Shown here one piece after another: positions 12,501 to 27,300 of a DNA stretch of 64,000 nucleotides. Position numbers and translations under genes: made by a program. This DNA is from Leptidea sinapis. Taxonomy: Eukaryota > Arthropoda > Insecta > Lepidoptera > Pieridae. The notes under the pieces were generated by a model that was not told the origin of the DNA, made no database searches, and was given only the letters and a program-made list of their open reading frames with translations. The stretch lies in assembly GCF_905404315.1 (NCBI RefSeq), contig NC_066304.1, positions 9,238,001-9,302,000 of the forward strand, written 5' to 3'. How positions within the stretch are numbered: position 1 is the stretch's first letter; each line of letters opens with the position of its first letter.

Positions 12501-15500
12501 ATCATAATTTTGTGCGGCGGCAATCTAGGATTTGAAAAATGATCACAAAATCGTTCTCAGCACCCTCGAGAACCTCTGATACGATACCCATAATGTAGTT
12601 ATCATACTTTTGAGCGGCGGCCATCTTGGATTTGAAAAATGATCACAAAATCGTTCTCTGCACCCTCGAGAACCTCGGGTACGATATCCATATTGCTGAA
12701 ATCATAATTTTGTGCGGCGGCCATCTTGGATTTGAAAAATGATCACATAATTGTTCTCAGCACCCTCGAGAACCTGGGTTACGATACCCATAATGTAGTT
12801 ATCATACTTTTGAGCGGCGGCCATCTTGGATTTGAAAACTGACCACAAAATCTTTCTCTGCACCCTCGAGAACCTCGGGTACGATACCCATAATGTAGTT
12901 ATCATACTTTTGAGCGGCGGCCATCTTGGATTTGAAAAATGATCACAAAATCGTTCTCTGTACCCTCGAGAACCTCGGACACGATATCCATATTGCTGAA
13001 ATCATAATTTTGAGCGGCGGCCATCTTGGATTTGAAAAATGATCACAAAATCGTTCTCTGCACCCTCGAGAACCTCGGGTACGATATCCATATTGCTGAA
13101 ATCATAATTTTGTGCGGCGGCCATCTTGGATTTGAAAAATGATCACATAATTGTTCTCAGCACCCTCGAGAACCTGGGTTACGATACCCATAATGTAGTT
13201 ATCATACTTTTGAGCGGCGGCCATCTTGGATTTGAAAACTGACCACAAAATCTTTCTCTGCACCCTCGAGAACCTCGGGTACGATACCCATAATGTAGTT
13301 ATCATACTTTTGAGCGGCGGCCATCTTGGATTTGAAAAATGATCACAAAATCGTTCTCTGTACCCTCGAGAACCTCGGACACGATATCCATATTGCTGAA
13401 ATCATAATTTTGTGCGGCGGCCATCTTGGATTTGAAAAATGATCACAAAATTGTTCTCAGCACCCTCGAGAACCTCGGGTACGATATCCATACTGCTGAA
13501 ATTATAATTTTGTGCGGCGGCCATCTTGGATTTGAAAAATGATCACAAAATCGTTCTCAGCACCCTCGAGAACCTTTGATACGATACCCATAATGTAGTT
13601 ATCATACTTTTGAGCGGCAGCCATCTTGGATTTGAAAAATGATCACAAAATCGTTCTCTGCACCCTCGAGAACCTCTGTTACGATACCCATAATGTAGTT
13701 ATCATACTTTTGAGCGGCGGCCATCTTGGATTTGAAAACTGACCACAAAATCTTTCTCTGCACCCTCGAGAACCTCGGGTACGATACCCATAATGTAGTT
13801 ATCATTTTTTTGAGCGGCGGCCATCTTGGATTTGAAAAATGATCACAAAATCGTTCTCTGTACCCTCGAGAACCTCGGACACGATATCCATATTGCTGAA
13901 ATCATAATTTTGTGCGGCGGCCATCTTGGATTTGAAAAATGATCACAAAATTGTTCTCAGCACCCTCGAGAACCTCGGGTACGATATCCATACTGCTGAA
14001 ATTATAATTTTGTGCGGCGGCCATCTTGGATTTGAAAAATGATCACAAAATCGTTCTCAGCACCCTCGAGAACCTTTGATACGATACCCATAATGTAGTT
14101 ATCATACTTTTGAGCGGCGGCCATCTTGGATTTGAAAAATGATCACAAAATCGTTCTCTGCACCCTCGAGAACCTCGGGTACGATATCCATATTGCTGAA
14201 ATCATAATTTTGTGCGGCGGCCATCTTGGATTTGAAAAATGATCACATAATTGTTCTCAGCACCCTCGAGAACCTGGGTTACGATACCCATAATGTAGTT
14301 ATCATACTTTTGAGCGGCGGCCATCTTGGATTTGAAAACTGACCACAAAATCTTTCTCTGCACCCTCGAGAACCTCGGGTACGATACCCATAATGTAGTT
14401 ATCATACTTTTGAGCGGCGGCCATCTTGGATTTGAAAAATGATCACAAAATCGTTCTCTGTACCCTCGAGAACCTCGGACACGATATCCATATTGCTGAA
14501 ATCATAATTTTGTGCGGCGGCCATCTTGGATTTGAAAAATGATCACAAAATTGTTCTCAGCACCCTCGAGAACCTCGGGTACGATATCCATACTGCTGAA
14601 ATTATAATTTTGTGCGGCGGCCATCTTGGATTTGAAAAATGATCACAAAATCGTTCTCAGCACCCTCGAGAACCTTTGATACGATACCCATAATGTAGTT
14701 ATCATACTTTTGAGCGGCAGCCATCTTGGATTTGAAAAATGATCACAAAATCGTTCTCTGCACCCTCGAGAACCTCTGTTACGATACCCATAATATAGTT
14801 ATCATACTTTTGAGCGGCGGCCATCTCGGATTTGAAAACTGACCAGAAAATTTTTCTCTGCACCCTCGAGAACCTCGGGTACGATATCCATATTGCTGAA
14901 ATCATAATTTTGTGCGGCGGCAATCTAGGATTTGAAAAATGATCACAAAATCGTTCTCAGCACCCTCGAGAACCTCTGATACGATACCCATAATCTAGTC
15001 ATCATAATTTTGAGCGGCGGCCATCTCGGATTTAAAAATGATCCCAAAATTGTTTTCTTCACCCTCGAGAACCTCGGACACGATATCCATATTGCTGAAA
15101 TCATAATTTTGTGCGGCGGCCATCTTGGATTTGAAAAATTATCACAAAATTGTTCTCAGCACCCTCGAGAACCTGGGTTAAGATGCCCATAATATAGTTA
15201 TCATACTTTTGAGCGGCGGCCATCTTGGATTTGAAAACTGACCACAAAATCTTTCTCTGCACCTTCAAGAATCTCGGGTACGATATCCATATTGCTGAAA
15301 ACATAATTTTGTGCGGCGGCCATCTTGGATTTGAAAAATAATCACCAAATCGTTCTCTGCACCCTCGAGAACCTCGAGTACGATATCCATATTGCTGAAA
15401 TCATAATTTTGTGCGGCGGCCATCTTGGATTTGAAAAATGATCACAAAATTGTTCTCAGCACCCTCGAGAACCTGGGATACGATACCCATAATGTAGTTA

Positions 15501-16900
15501 TCATTCTTTTGAGCGGCGGCCATCTTGGATTTGAAAACTGACCACAAAATCTTTCTCTGCACCCTCGAGAACCTCGGGTACGATACCCATAATGTAGTTA
15601 TCATACTTTTGAGCGGCGGCCATCTTGGATTTGAAAAATGATCACAAAATCGTTCTCTGTACCCTCGAGAACCTCGGACACGATATCCATATTGCTGAAA
15701 TCATAATTTTGTGCGGCGGCCATCTTGGATTTGAAAAATGATCACAAAATTGTTCTCAGCACCCTCGAGAACCTCGGGTACGATATCCATACTGCTGAAC
15801 TTATAATTTTGTGCGGCGGCCATCTTGGATTTGAAAAATGATCACAAAATCGTTCTCAGCACCCTCGAGAACCTTTGATACGATACCCATAATGTAGTTA
15901 TCATACTTTTGAGCGGCATTCATCTTGGATTTGAAAAATGATCACAAAATCGTTCTCTGCACCCTCGAGAACCTCTGTTACGATACCCATAATGTAGTTA
16001 TCATACTTTTGAGCGGCGGCCATCTTGGATTTGAAAACTGACCACAAAATCTTTCTTTGCACCCTCGAGAACCTCGGGTACGATACCCATAATGTAGTTA
16101 TCATACTTTTGAGCGGCGGCCATCTTGGATTTGAAAAATGATCACAAAATCGTTCTTTGTACCCTCGAGAACCTCGGACACGATATCCATATTGCTGAAA
16201 TCATAATTTTGTGCGACGGCCATCTTGGATTTGAAAAATGATCACAAAATTGTTCTCAGCACCCTCGAGAACCTCGGGTACGATATCCATACTGCTGAAA
16301 TTATAATTTTGTGCGGCGGCCATCTTGGATTTGAAAAATGATCACAAAATCGTTCTCAGCACCCTCGAGAACCTTTGATACGATACCCATAATGTAGTTA
16401 TCATACTTTTGAGCGGCAGCCATCTTGGATTTGAAAAATGATCACAAAATCGTTCTCTGCACCCTCGAGAACCTCTGATACGATACCCATAATGTAGTTA
16501 TCATACTTTTGAGCGGCGGCCATCTTTGATTTGAAAACTGACCACAAAATCTTTCTCTGCACCTTCGAGAACCTCGGGTACGATACGCATAATGTAGTTA
16601 ACATACTTTTGAGCGGCGGCCATCTTGGATTTGAAAAATGATCACAAAATCCTTCTCTGCACCCTCGAGAACCTCGGGTACGATATCCATACTGCTGAAA
16701 TCATAATTTTGTGCGACGGCCATCTTGGATTTGAAAAATGATCACAAAATTGTTCTCAGCACCCTCGAGAACCTCTGATACGATATCCATAATGTAGTTA
16801 TCATACTTTTGAGCGGCGGCCATCTTGGATTTGAATAATGATCACAAAATCGTTCTCAGCACCCTCGAGAACCTCTGATACGATACCCATAATCTAGTCA
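12501..16900. repeat. Array segment 4: 400/500 bp HOR block, related to 3.6-4.75 kb
   Basis: The five-monomer unit of segment 2 recurs from 13,293, 13,793, 14,393, 15,593 and 16,093, with one interval of 600 bp and one interruption by a C-D-A-B run at about 14,893-15,390. The stretch about 15,600-16,750 matches about 3,605-4,755 at an offset of 11,995, including rare changes ccttctctgc and gatacgcataatgtagttaa. This makes it a displaced copy, not an independent expansion. Nothing other than satellite is present. Confidence 0.82.
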
Positions 16901-17004
16901 TCATACTTTTGAGCGGCGGCCATCTCGGATTTTAAAATGATCCCAAAATTGTTTTCTTCACCCTCGAGAACCTCGGACACGATATCCATATTGCTGAAAT
17001 CATA

Positions 17005-20000
17005 ATTTTGTGCGGCCGCCATCTTGGATTTGAAAAATGATCACAAAATTGTTCTCAGCGCCCTCGAGAACCTGGGTTACGATACCCATAATATAGTTAT
17101 CATACTTTTGAGCGGCGGCCATCTCGGATTTGAAAACTGACCAGAAAATCTTTCTCTGCATCCTCGAGAACCTCGGGTACGATATCCATATTGCTGAAAT
17201 CATAATTTTGTGCGGCGGCAATCTAGGATTTGAAAAATGATCACAAAATCGTTCTCAGCACTCTCGAGAACCTCTGATACGATACCCATAATCTAGTCAT
17301 CATAATTTTGAGCGGCGGCCATCTCGGATTTAAAAATGATCCCAAAATTGTTTTCTTCACCCTCGAGAACCTCGGACACGATATCCATATTGCTGAAATC
17401 ATAATTTTGTGCGGCGGCCATCTTGGATTTGAAAAATTATCACAAAATTGTTCTCAGCACCCTCGAGAACCTGGGTTACGATGCCCATAATATAGTTATC
17501 ATACTTTTGAGCGGCGGCCATCTTGGATTTGAAAACTGACCACAAAATCTTTCTTTGCACCTTCGAGAATCTCGGGTACGATATCCATATTGCTGAAAAC
17601 ATAATTTTGTGCGGCGGCCATCTTGGATTTGAAAAATAATCACCAAATCGTTCTCTGCACCCTCGAGAACCTCGAGTACGATATCCATATTGCTAAAATC
17701 ATAATTTTGTGCGGCGGCCATCTTGGATTTGAAAAATGATCACAAAATTGTTCTCAGCACCCTCGAGAACCTGGGATACGATACCCATAATGTAGTTATC
17801 ATTCTTTTGAGCGGCGGCCATCTTGGATTCAAACACTGTCCACAAAATATTTCTCTGCACCCTCGAGAACCTCGGGTACGATATCCATAATGTAGTTATC
17901 ATACTTTTGAGCGGCGGCCATCTTGGATTTGAAAAATGATCACAAAATCGTTCTCTGCACCCTCGAGAACCTCGGGTACGATATCCATATTGCTGAAATC
18001 ATAATTTTGTGCGGCGGCCATCTTGGATTTGAAAAATGATCACAAAATTGTTCTCAGCACCCTCGAGAACCTGGGTTACGATACCCATAATGTAGTTATC
18101 ATACTGTTGAGCGGCGGCCATCTTGAATTTGAAAACTGACCACAAAATCTTTCTCTGCACCCTCGAGAACCTGGGATACGATACCCATAATGTAGTTATC
18201 ATTCTTTTGAGCGGCGGCCATCTTGGATTCAAACACTGTCCACAAAATATTTCTCTGCACCCTCGAGAACCTCGGGTACGATATCCATATTGCTGAAATC
18301 ATAATTTTGTGCGGCGGCAATCTAGGATTTGAAGAATGATCACAAAATCGTTCTCAGCACCCTCGAGAACCTCTGATACGATACCCATAATCTAGTCATC
18401 ATACTTTTGAGCGGCGGCCATCTCGGATTTAAAAATGATCCCAAAATTGTTTTCTTCACCCTCGAGAACCTCGGACACGATATCCATATTGCTGAAATCA
18501 TAATTTTGTGCGGCCGCCATCTTGGATTTGAAAAATGATCACAAAATTGTTCTCAGCGCCCTCGAGAACCTGGGTTACGATACCCATAATATAGTTATCA
18601 TACTTTTGAGCGGCGGCCATCTCGGATTTGAAAACTGACCAGAAAATCTTTCTCTGCACCCTCGAGAACCTCGGGTACGATATCCATATTGCTGAAATCT
18701 TAATTTTGTGCGGCGGCAATCTAGGATTTGAAAAATGATCACAAAATCGTTCTCAGCACCCTCGAGAACCTCTGATACGATACCCATAATGTAGTTATCA
18801 TACTTTTGAGCGGCGGCCATCTTGGATTTGAAAAATGATCACAAAATCGTTCTCTGCACCCTCGAGAACCTCGGGTACGATATCCATATTGCTAAAATCA
18901 TAATTTTGTGCGGCGGCCATCTTGGATTAGAAAAATGATCACAAAATCGTTATCAGCACCCTCGAGAACCTGGGATAAGATACCCATAATGAAGTTATCA
19001 TACTTTAGAGCGGCGGCCATCTTGGATTTGAAAACTGTCCAGAAAATCTTTCTCTGCACCCTCGAGAACCTCGGGTACGATATCCATATTGCTGAAATCA
19101 TAATTTTGTGCGGCGGCAATCTAGGATTTGAATAATGATCACAAAATCGTTCTCAGCACCCTCGAGAACCTCTGATACGATACCCATAATCTAGTCATCA
19201 TAATTTTGAGCGGCGGCAATCTCGGATTTAAAAATGATCCCAAAATTGTTTTCTTCACCCTCGAGAACCTCGGACACGATATCCATATTGCTGAAATCAT
19301 AATTTTGTGCGGCGGCCATCTTGGATTTGAAAAATTATCACAAAATTGTTCTCAGCACCCTCGAGAACCTGGGTTACGATGCCCATAATATAGTTATCAT
19401 ACTTTTGAGCGGCAGCCATCTTGGATTTGAAAACTGACCACAAAATCTTTCTCTGCACCTTCGAGAATCTCGGGTACGATATCCATATTGCTGAAAACAT
19501 AATTTTGTGCGGCGGCCATCTTGGATTTGAAAACTGATCACATAATCTTTCTTTGCACCCTCAAGAACGTAGGATACGATACCCATAATCTAGTAATCAT
19601 AATTTTTTAGCGGTGGCCATCTGGGAATTAAAAATGATCCCAAAATTGTTTTCTGCACCCTCGATAACCTCGGACACGATATCCACATCGGTGAAAACAT
19701 AATTTTGTGCGGCGGCCATCTTGGATTATAAAAATTATCACAAAATTGTTCTCAGCACCCTCGATAACCTGGGTTACGATACCCATAATGTAGTTATCAT
19801 ACTTTTGAGCGAAGGCCATCTTGGATTGGAAAAATGATCACAAAATCGTTCTCAGCACCCTCGAGAACCTGGGATACAATACCCATAATGTAGTTATCAT
19901 ACTTTTGAGCGGCGGCCATCTTGGATTTCAAAACTGACCACAAAATCTTTCTCTGCACCCTCGAGAATCTCGGGTACGATATCCATATTGCTGAAATCAT

Positions 20001-23000
20001 AATTTTGTGCGGCGGCCATCATGAATTTGAAAAATGATCACCAAATCGCTCTCTGCACCCTCGAGAACCTCTGATACGATACCCATAATGTAGTTATCAT
20101 ACTTTTGAGCGGCGGCCATCTTGGATTTAAAAACTGTCCACAAAATATTTATCTGCACCCTCGAGAACCTCGGGTACGATATCCATATTGCTGAAATCAT
20201 AATTTTGTTCAACGGCCATCTTGGATTTGAAAAATGATCACAAAATCGTTCTCTGCACCCTCGAGAACCTCGGGTACGATATCCATATTGCTGAAATCAA
20301 AATTTTGTGCGTTGTTCATCTTGGATTTGAAAAATGATCACAAAATTGTTCTCAGCACCCTCGAGAACCTGGGTTACGATACCCATAATGTAGTTATCAT
20401 ACTTTTGAGCGGCGGCCATCTTGGATTTGAAAACTGACCACAAAATCTTTCTCTGCACCTTCGAGAATCTCGGGTACGATATCCATATTGCTGAAATCAT
20501 ACTTTTGAGCGGTGGCCATCTTGGATTTGAAAACTGACCACAAAATCTTTCTCTGCACCCTCGAGAAGCTCGGGTACGATATCCATATTGCTGAAATCAT
20601 AATTTTGTGCGGCGGCCATCTTGGATTGGAAAAATGATCACAAAATCGTTCTCAGCACCCTCGAGAACCTAGGATACGATACCCATAATCTAGTTATCAT
20701 ACTTTTGAGCGGCGGCCATCTTGGATTTGAAAAATTATCACAAAATTGTTCGCAGCACCCTCGAGAACCTTGGTTACGATACCCATAATGTTGTTATCAT
20801 ACTTTTGAGCGGCGGCCATCTTGGATTTGAAAACTGACCACAAAATCTTTCTCTGCACCTTCGAGAATCTCGGGTACGATATCCATATTGCTGAAATCAT
20901 ACTTTTGTGCGGCGGCCATCTTGGATTTGAAAAATAATCACCAAATCGTTTTCTGCACCCTCGAGAACCTCGGGTACGATATCCATATTGCTAAAATCAT
21001 AATTTTGTGCGGCGGCCATCTTGGATTTGAAAAATAATCACCAAATCGTTTTCTGCACCCTCGAGAACCTCGGGTACGATATCTATATTGCTAAAATCAT
21101 AATTTTGTGCGGCGGCCATCTTGGATTTGAAAAATGATCACAAAATCTTTCTCTGCACCCTCGAGAAGCTCGGGTACGATATCCATATTGCTGAAATCAT
21201 AATTTTGTGCAACGGCCATCTTGGATTTGAAAAATGATCACAAAATCTTTCTCTGCACCTTCGAGAATCTCGGGTACGATATCCATATTGCTGAAATCAT
21301 ACTTTTGAGCGGCGGCCATCTTGGATTTGAAAACTGACCACAAAATCTTTCTCTGCACCCTCGAGAGGCTCGGGTACGATATCCACATTGGTGAAAACAT
21401 AATTTTGTGCGGCGGCCATCTTGGATTATAAAAATTATCACAAAATTGTTCTCAGCACCCTCGATAACCTGGGTTACGATACCCATAATGTAGTTATCAT
21501 ACTTTTGAGCGAAGGCCATCTTGGATTGGAAAAATGATCACAAAATCGTTCTCAGCACCCTCGAGAACCTGGGATACAATACCCATAATGTAGTTATCAT
21601 ACTTTTGAGCGGCGGCCATCTTGGATTTCAAAACTGACCACAAAATCTTTCTCTGCACCTTCGAGAATCTCGGGTACGATATCCATATTGCTGAAATCAT
21701 AATTTTGTGCGGCGGCCATCATGAATTTGAAAAATGATCACCAAATCGTTCTCTGCACCCTCGAGAACCTCTGATACGATACCCATAATGTAGTTATCAT
21801 ACTTTTGAGCGGCGGCCATCTTGGATTTAAAAACTGTCCACAAAATATTTCTCTGCACCCTCGAGAACCTCGGGTACGATATCCATATTGCTGAAATCAT
21901 AATTTTGTGCAACGGCCATCTTGGATTTGAAAAATGATCACAAAATCGTTCTCTGCACCCTCGAGAACCTCGGGTACGATATCCATATTGCTGAAATCAA
22001 AATTTTGTGCGTTGTTCATCTTGGATTTTAAAAATGATCACAAAATTGTTCTCAGCACCCTCGAGAAGGTTACGATACCCATAATGTAGTTATCATACTT
22101 TTGAGCGGCGGCCATCTTGGATTTGAAAACTGACCACAAAATCTTTCTCTGCACCCTCGAGAAGCTCGGGTACGATATCCATATTGCTGAAATCATAATT
22201 TTGTGCGGCGGCCATCTTGGATTGGAAAAATGATCACAAAATTGTTCTCAGCACCCTCGAGAACCTAGGATACGATACCCATAATCTAGTTATCATACTT
22301 TTGAGCGGCGGCCATCTTGGATTTGAAAAATTATCACAAAATTGTTCTCAGCACCCTCGAGAACCTCGGGTACGATATCCATACTGCTGAAATCATAATT
22401 TTGTGCGACGGCCATCTTGGATTTGAAAAATGATCACAAAATCGTTCTCAGGACCCTCGAGAACCTCTGATACGATACCCATAATGTAGTTATCATACTT
22501 TTGAGCGGCGGCCATCTGGGATTTGAAAACTGACCACAAAATCTTTCTCTGCACCTTTGAGAATCTCGGGTAAGATATCCATATTGCTGAAATGATAATT
22601 TTGTGCGGCGGCCATCTTGGATTTGAAAAATGATCACAAAATCGTTCTCAGCACCCTCGAGAACCTCTGATACGATACCCATAATGTAGTTATCATTCTT
22701 TTGAGCGGCGGCCATCTGGGATTTAAAAATGATCCCAAAATTGTTTTCTGCACCCTCGAGAACCTCGGACACGATATCCACATTGGTGAAAACATAATTT
22801 TGTGTGGCGGCCATCTTGGATTAGAAAAATGATCACAAAATCGTTCTCAGCACCCTCGAGAACCTCTGATACGATACCCATAATGTAGTTATCATACTTT
22901 TGAGCGGCGGCCATCTTGGATTTGAAAAATGATCACAAAATCGTTCTCTGCACCCTCGAGAACCTCGGGTACGATATCCATATTGCTGAAATAATAATTT

Positions 23001-24296
23001 TGTGCGGCGGCAATCTTGGATTTGAAAAATGATCACAAAATTGTTCTCAGCACCCTCGAGAACCTGGGTTACGATACCCATAATGTAGTTATCATACTTT
23101 TGAGCGGCGGCCATCTTGGATTTGAAAACTGACCACAAAATCTTTCTCTGCACCCTCGAGAAGCTCGGGTACGATATCCATATTGCTGAAATCATAATTT
23201 TTTGCGGCGGCCATCATGGATTTGAAAAATGATCACCAAATCGTTCTCTGCACCCTCGAGAACCTCTGATACGATACCCATAATGTAGTTATCATACTTT
23301 TGAGCGGCGGCCATCTTGGATTGGAAAAATGATCACAAAATCGTTCTCAGCACCCTCGAGAACCTGGGAGACGATACCCATAATGTAGTTATCATACTTT
23401 TGAGCGGCGGCCATCTTGGATTTGAAAACTGTCCACAAAATATTTCTCTGCACCCTCGAGAACCTCGGGTACGATATCCATATTGCTGAAATCATAATTT
23501 TGTGCGGCGGCCATCTTGGATTTGAAAAATGATCATAAAATCGTTCTCAGCACCCTCGAGAACCTCGGGTACGATATCCATATTGCTGAAATCATAATTT
23601 TGTGCGGCGGCCATCTTGGATTTGAAAAATGATCACATAATTGTTCTCAGCACCCTCGAGAACCTGGGTTACGATACCCATAATGTAGTTATCATACTTT
23701 TGAGCGGCGGCCATCTTGGATTTGAAAACTGACCACAAAATCTTTCTCTGCACCCTCGAGAACCTGGGATACGATACCCATAATGTAGTTATCATTCTTT
23801 TGAGCGGCGACCATCTTGGATTCAAACACTGTCCACAAAATATTTCTCTGCACCCTCGAGAACCTCGGGTACGATATCCATATTGCTGAAATCATAATTT
23901 TGTGCGGCGGCAATCTAGGATTTGAATAATGATCACAAAATCGTTCTCAGCACCCTCGAGAACCTCTGATACGATACCCATAATCTAGTTATCATACTTT
24001 TGAGCGGCGGCCATCTTGGATTTAAAAACTGACCAGAAAATCTTTCTCTGCACCCTCGAGAACCTCGGGTACGATATCCATATTGCTGAAATCATAATTT
24101 TTTGCGGCGGCCGTCATGGATTTGAAAAATGATCACCAAATCGTTCTCTGCACCCTCGAGAACCTCTGATACGATACCCATAATGTAGTTATCATACTTT
24201 TGAGCGGCGGCCATCTTGGATTGGAAAAATGATCACAAAATCGTTCTCAGCACCCTCGAGAACCTCTGATACGATACCCATAATCTAGTCATCATA
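17005..24296. repeat. ~7.2 kb higher-order repeat, copy 1
   Basis: About 73 monomers in a fixed order that recurs immediately downstream at an offset of 7,292 (17.0-19.7 kb), then 7,192 (19.9-22.0 kb), then 7,196 (22.1-24.26 kb). The offset changes are explained by one monomer missing from copy 2 near 27,050 and four bases missing from copy 1 near 22,067. Private markers shared by both copies include gcgttgttcatc, attcaaacactgtcc, caagaacgtagg and catactgttgag. It contains the first NotI-bearing A monomers (17,012 and 18,510). No gene is seen. Confidence 0.9.
22061..22072. other. Four-base deletion in a tail
   Basis: The tail reads tcgagaaggttacg where the copy at 29,257-29,272 reads tcgagaacctgggttacg. 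This is the only four-base length change I found, and it accounts for the switch from offset 7,192 to 7,196. Confidence 0.9.
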
Positions 24297-24311
24297 ATTT
24301 TGTGCGGCCGC
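24289..24311. other. Chimeric junction between the two 7.2 kb copies
   Basis: The L head atctagtcatcat runs directly into aattttgtgcggccgcc, which belongs to the middle of an N head of class A. A whole class D monomer is therefore skipped compared with 16,888-17,020. The switch lies in the shared atcata at 24,291-24,296. Upstream, the tail from about 24,265 (ctctgatac) differs from the equivalent place in copy 2 (ctgggagac at 31,460), so a second exchange tract may lie just before it. Confidence 0.85.
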
Positions 24312-27300
24312 CATCTTGGATTTGAAAAATGATCACAAAATTGTTCTCAGCGCCCTCGAGAACCTGGGTTACGATACCCATAATATAGTTATCATACTTT
24401 TGAGCGGTGGCCATCTCGGATTTGAAAACTGACCAGAAAATCTTTCTCTGCATCCTCGAGAACCTCGGGTACGATATCCATATTGCTGAAATCATAATTT
24501 TGTGCGGCGGCAATCTAGGATTTGAAAAATGATCACAAAATCGTTCTCAGCACCCTCGAGAACCTCTGATACGATACCCATAATCTAGTCATCATAATTT
24601 TGAGCGGCGGCCATCTCGGATTTAAAAATGATCCCAAAATTGTTTTCTTCACCCTCGAGAACCTCGGACACGATATCCATATTGCTGAAATCATAATTTT
24701 GTGCGGCGGCCATCTTGGATTTGAAAAATTATCACAAAATTGTTCTCAGCACCCTCGAGAACCTGGGTTACGATGCCCATAATATAGTTATCATACTTTT
24801 GAGCGGCGGCCATCTTGGATTTGAAAACTGACCACAAAATCTTTCTTTGCACCTTCGAGAATCTCGGGTACGATATCCATATTGCTGAAAACATAATTTT
24901 GTGCGGCGGCCATCTTGGATTTGAAAAATAATCACCAAATCGTTCTCTGCACCCTCGAGAACCTCGAGTACGATATCCATATTGCTAAAATCATAATTTT
25001 GTGCGGCGGCCATCTTGGATTTGAAAAATGATCACAAAATTGTTCTCAGCACCCTCGAGAACCTGGGATACGATACCCATAATGTAGTTATCATTCTTTT
25101 GAGCGGCGGCCATCTTGGATTCAAACACTGTCCACAAAATATTTCTCTGCACCCTCGAGAACCTCGGGTACGATATCCATAATGTAGTTATCATACTTTT
25201 GAGCGGCGGCCATCTTGGATTTGAAAAATGATCACAAAATCGTTCTCTGCACCCTCGAGAACCTCGGGTACGATATCCATATTGCTGAAATCATAATTTT
25301 GTGCGGCGGCCATCTTGGATTTGAAAAATGATCACAAAATTGTTCTCAGCACCCTCGAGAACCTGGGTTACGATACCCATAATGTAGTTATCATACTGTT
25401 GAGCGGCGGCCATCTTGAATTTGAAAACTGACCACAAAATCTTTCTCTGCACCCTCGAGAACCTGGGATACGATACCCATAATGTAGTTATCATTCTTTT
25501 GAGCGGCGGCCATCTTGGATTCAAACACTGTCCACAAAATATTTCTCTGCACCCTCGAGAACCTCGGGTACGATATCCATATTGCTGAAATCATAATTTT
25601 GTGCGGCGGCAATCTAGGATTTGAAGAATGATCACAAAATCGTTCTCAGCACCCTCGAGAACCTCTGATACGATACCCATAATCTAGTCATCATACTTTT
25701 GAGCGGCGGCCATCTCGGATTTAAAAATGATCCCAAAATTGTTTTCTTCACCCTCGAGAACCTCGGACACGATATCCATATTGCTGAAATCATAATTTTG
25801 TGCGGCCGCCATCTTGGATTTGAAAAATGATCACAAAATTGTTCTCAGCGCCCTCGAGAACCTGGGTTACGATACCCATAATATAGTTATCATACTTTTG
25901 AGCGGCGGCCATCTCGGATTTGAAAACTGACCAGAAAATCTTTCTCTGCACCCTCGAGAACCTCGGGTACGATATCCATATTGCTGAAATCATAATTTTG
26001 TGCGGCGGCAATCTAGGATTTGAAAAATGATCACAAAATCGTTCTCAGCACCCTCGAGAACCTCTGATACGATACCCATAATGTAGTTATCATACTTTTG
26101 AGCGGCGGCCATCTTGGATTTGAAAAATGATCACAAAATCGTTCTCTGCACCCTCGAGAACCTCGGGTACGATATCCATATTGCTAAAATCATAATTTTG
26201 TGCGGCGGCCATCTTGGATTAGAAAAATGATCACAAAATCGTTATCAGCACCCTCGAGAACCTGGGATAAGATACCCATAATGTAGTTATCATACTTTAG
26301 AGCGGCGGCCATCTTGGATTTGAAAACTGTCCAGAAAATCTTTCTCTGCACCCTCGAGAACCTCGGGTACGATATCCATATTGCTGAAATCATAATTTTG
26401 TGCGGCGGCAATCTAGGATTTGAATAATGATCACAAAATCGTTCTCAGCACCCTCGAGAACCTCTGATACGATACCCATAATCTAGTCATCATAATTTTG
26501 AGCGGCGGCCATCTCGGATTTAAAAATGATCCCAAAATTGTTTTCTTCACCCTCGAGAACCTCGGACACGATATCCATATTGCTGAAATCATAATTTTGT
26601 GCGGCGGCCATCTTGGATTTGAAAAATTATCACAAAATTGTTCTCAGCACCCTCGAGAACCTGGGTTACGATGCCCATAATATAGTTATCATACTTTTGA
26701 GCGGCAGCCATCTTGGATTTGAAAACTGACCACAAAATCTTTCTCTGCACCTTCGAGAATCTCGGGTACGATATCCATATTGCTGAAAACATAATTTTGT
26801 GCGGCGGCCATCTTGGATTTGAAAACTGATCACATAATCTTTCTTTGCACCCTCAAGAACGTAGGATACGATACCCATAATCTAGTAATCATAATTTTTT
26901 AGCGGTGGCCATCTGGGAATTAAAAATGATCCCAAAATTGTTTTCTGCACCCTCGAGAACCTCGGACACGATATCCACATCGGTGAAAACATAATTTTGT
27001 GCGGCGGCCATCTTGGATTATAAAAATTATCACAAAATTGTTCTCAGCACCCTCGAGAACCTGGGATACAATACCCATAATGAAGTTATCATACTTTTGA
27101 GCGGCGGCCATCTTGGATTTCAAAACTGACCACAAAATCTTTCTCTGCACCCTCGAGAATCTCGGGTACGATATCCATATTGCTGAAATCATAATTTTGT
27201 GCGGCGGCTATCATGAATTTGAAAAATGATCACCAAATCGCTCTCTGCACCCTCGAGAACCTCTGATACGATACCCATAATGTAGTTATCATACTTTTGA

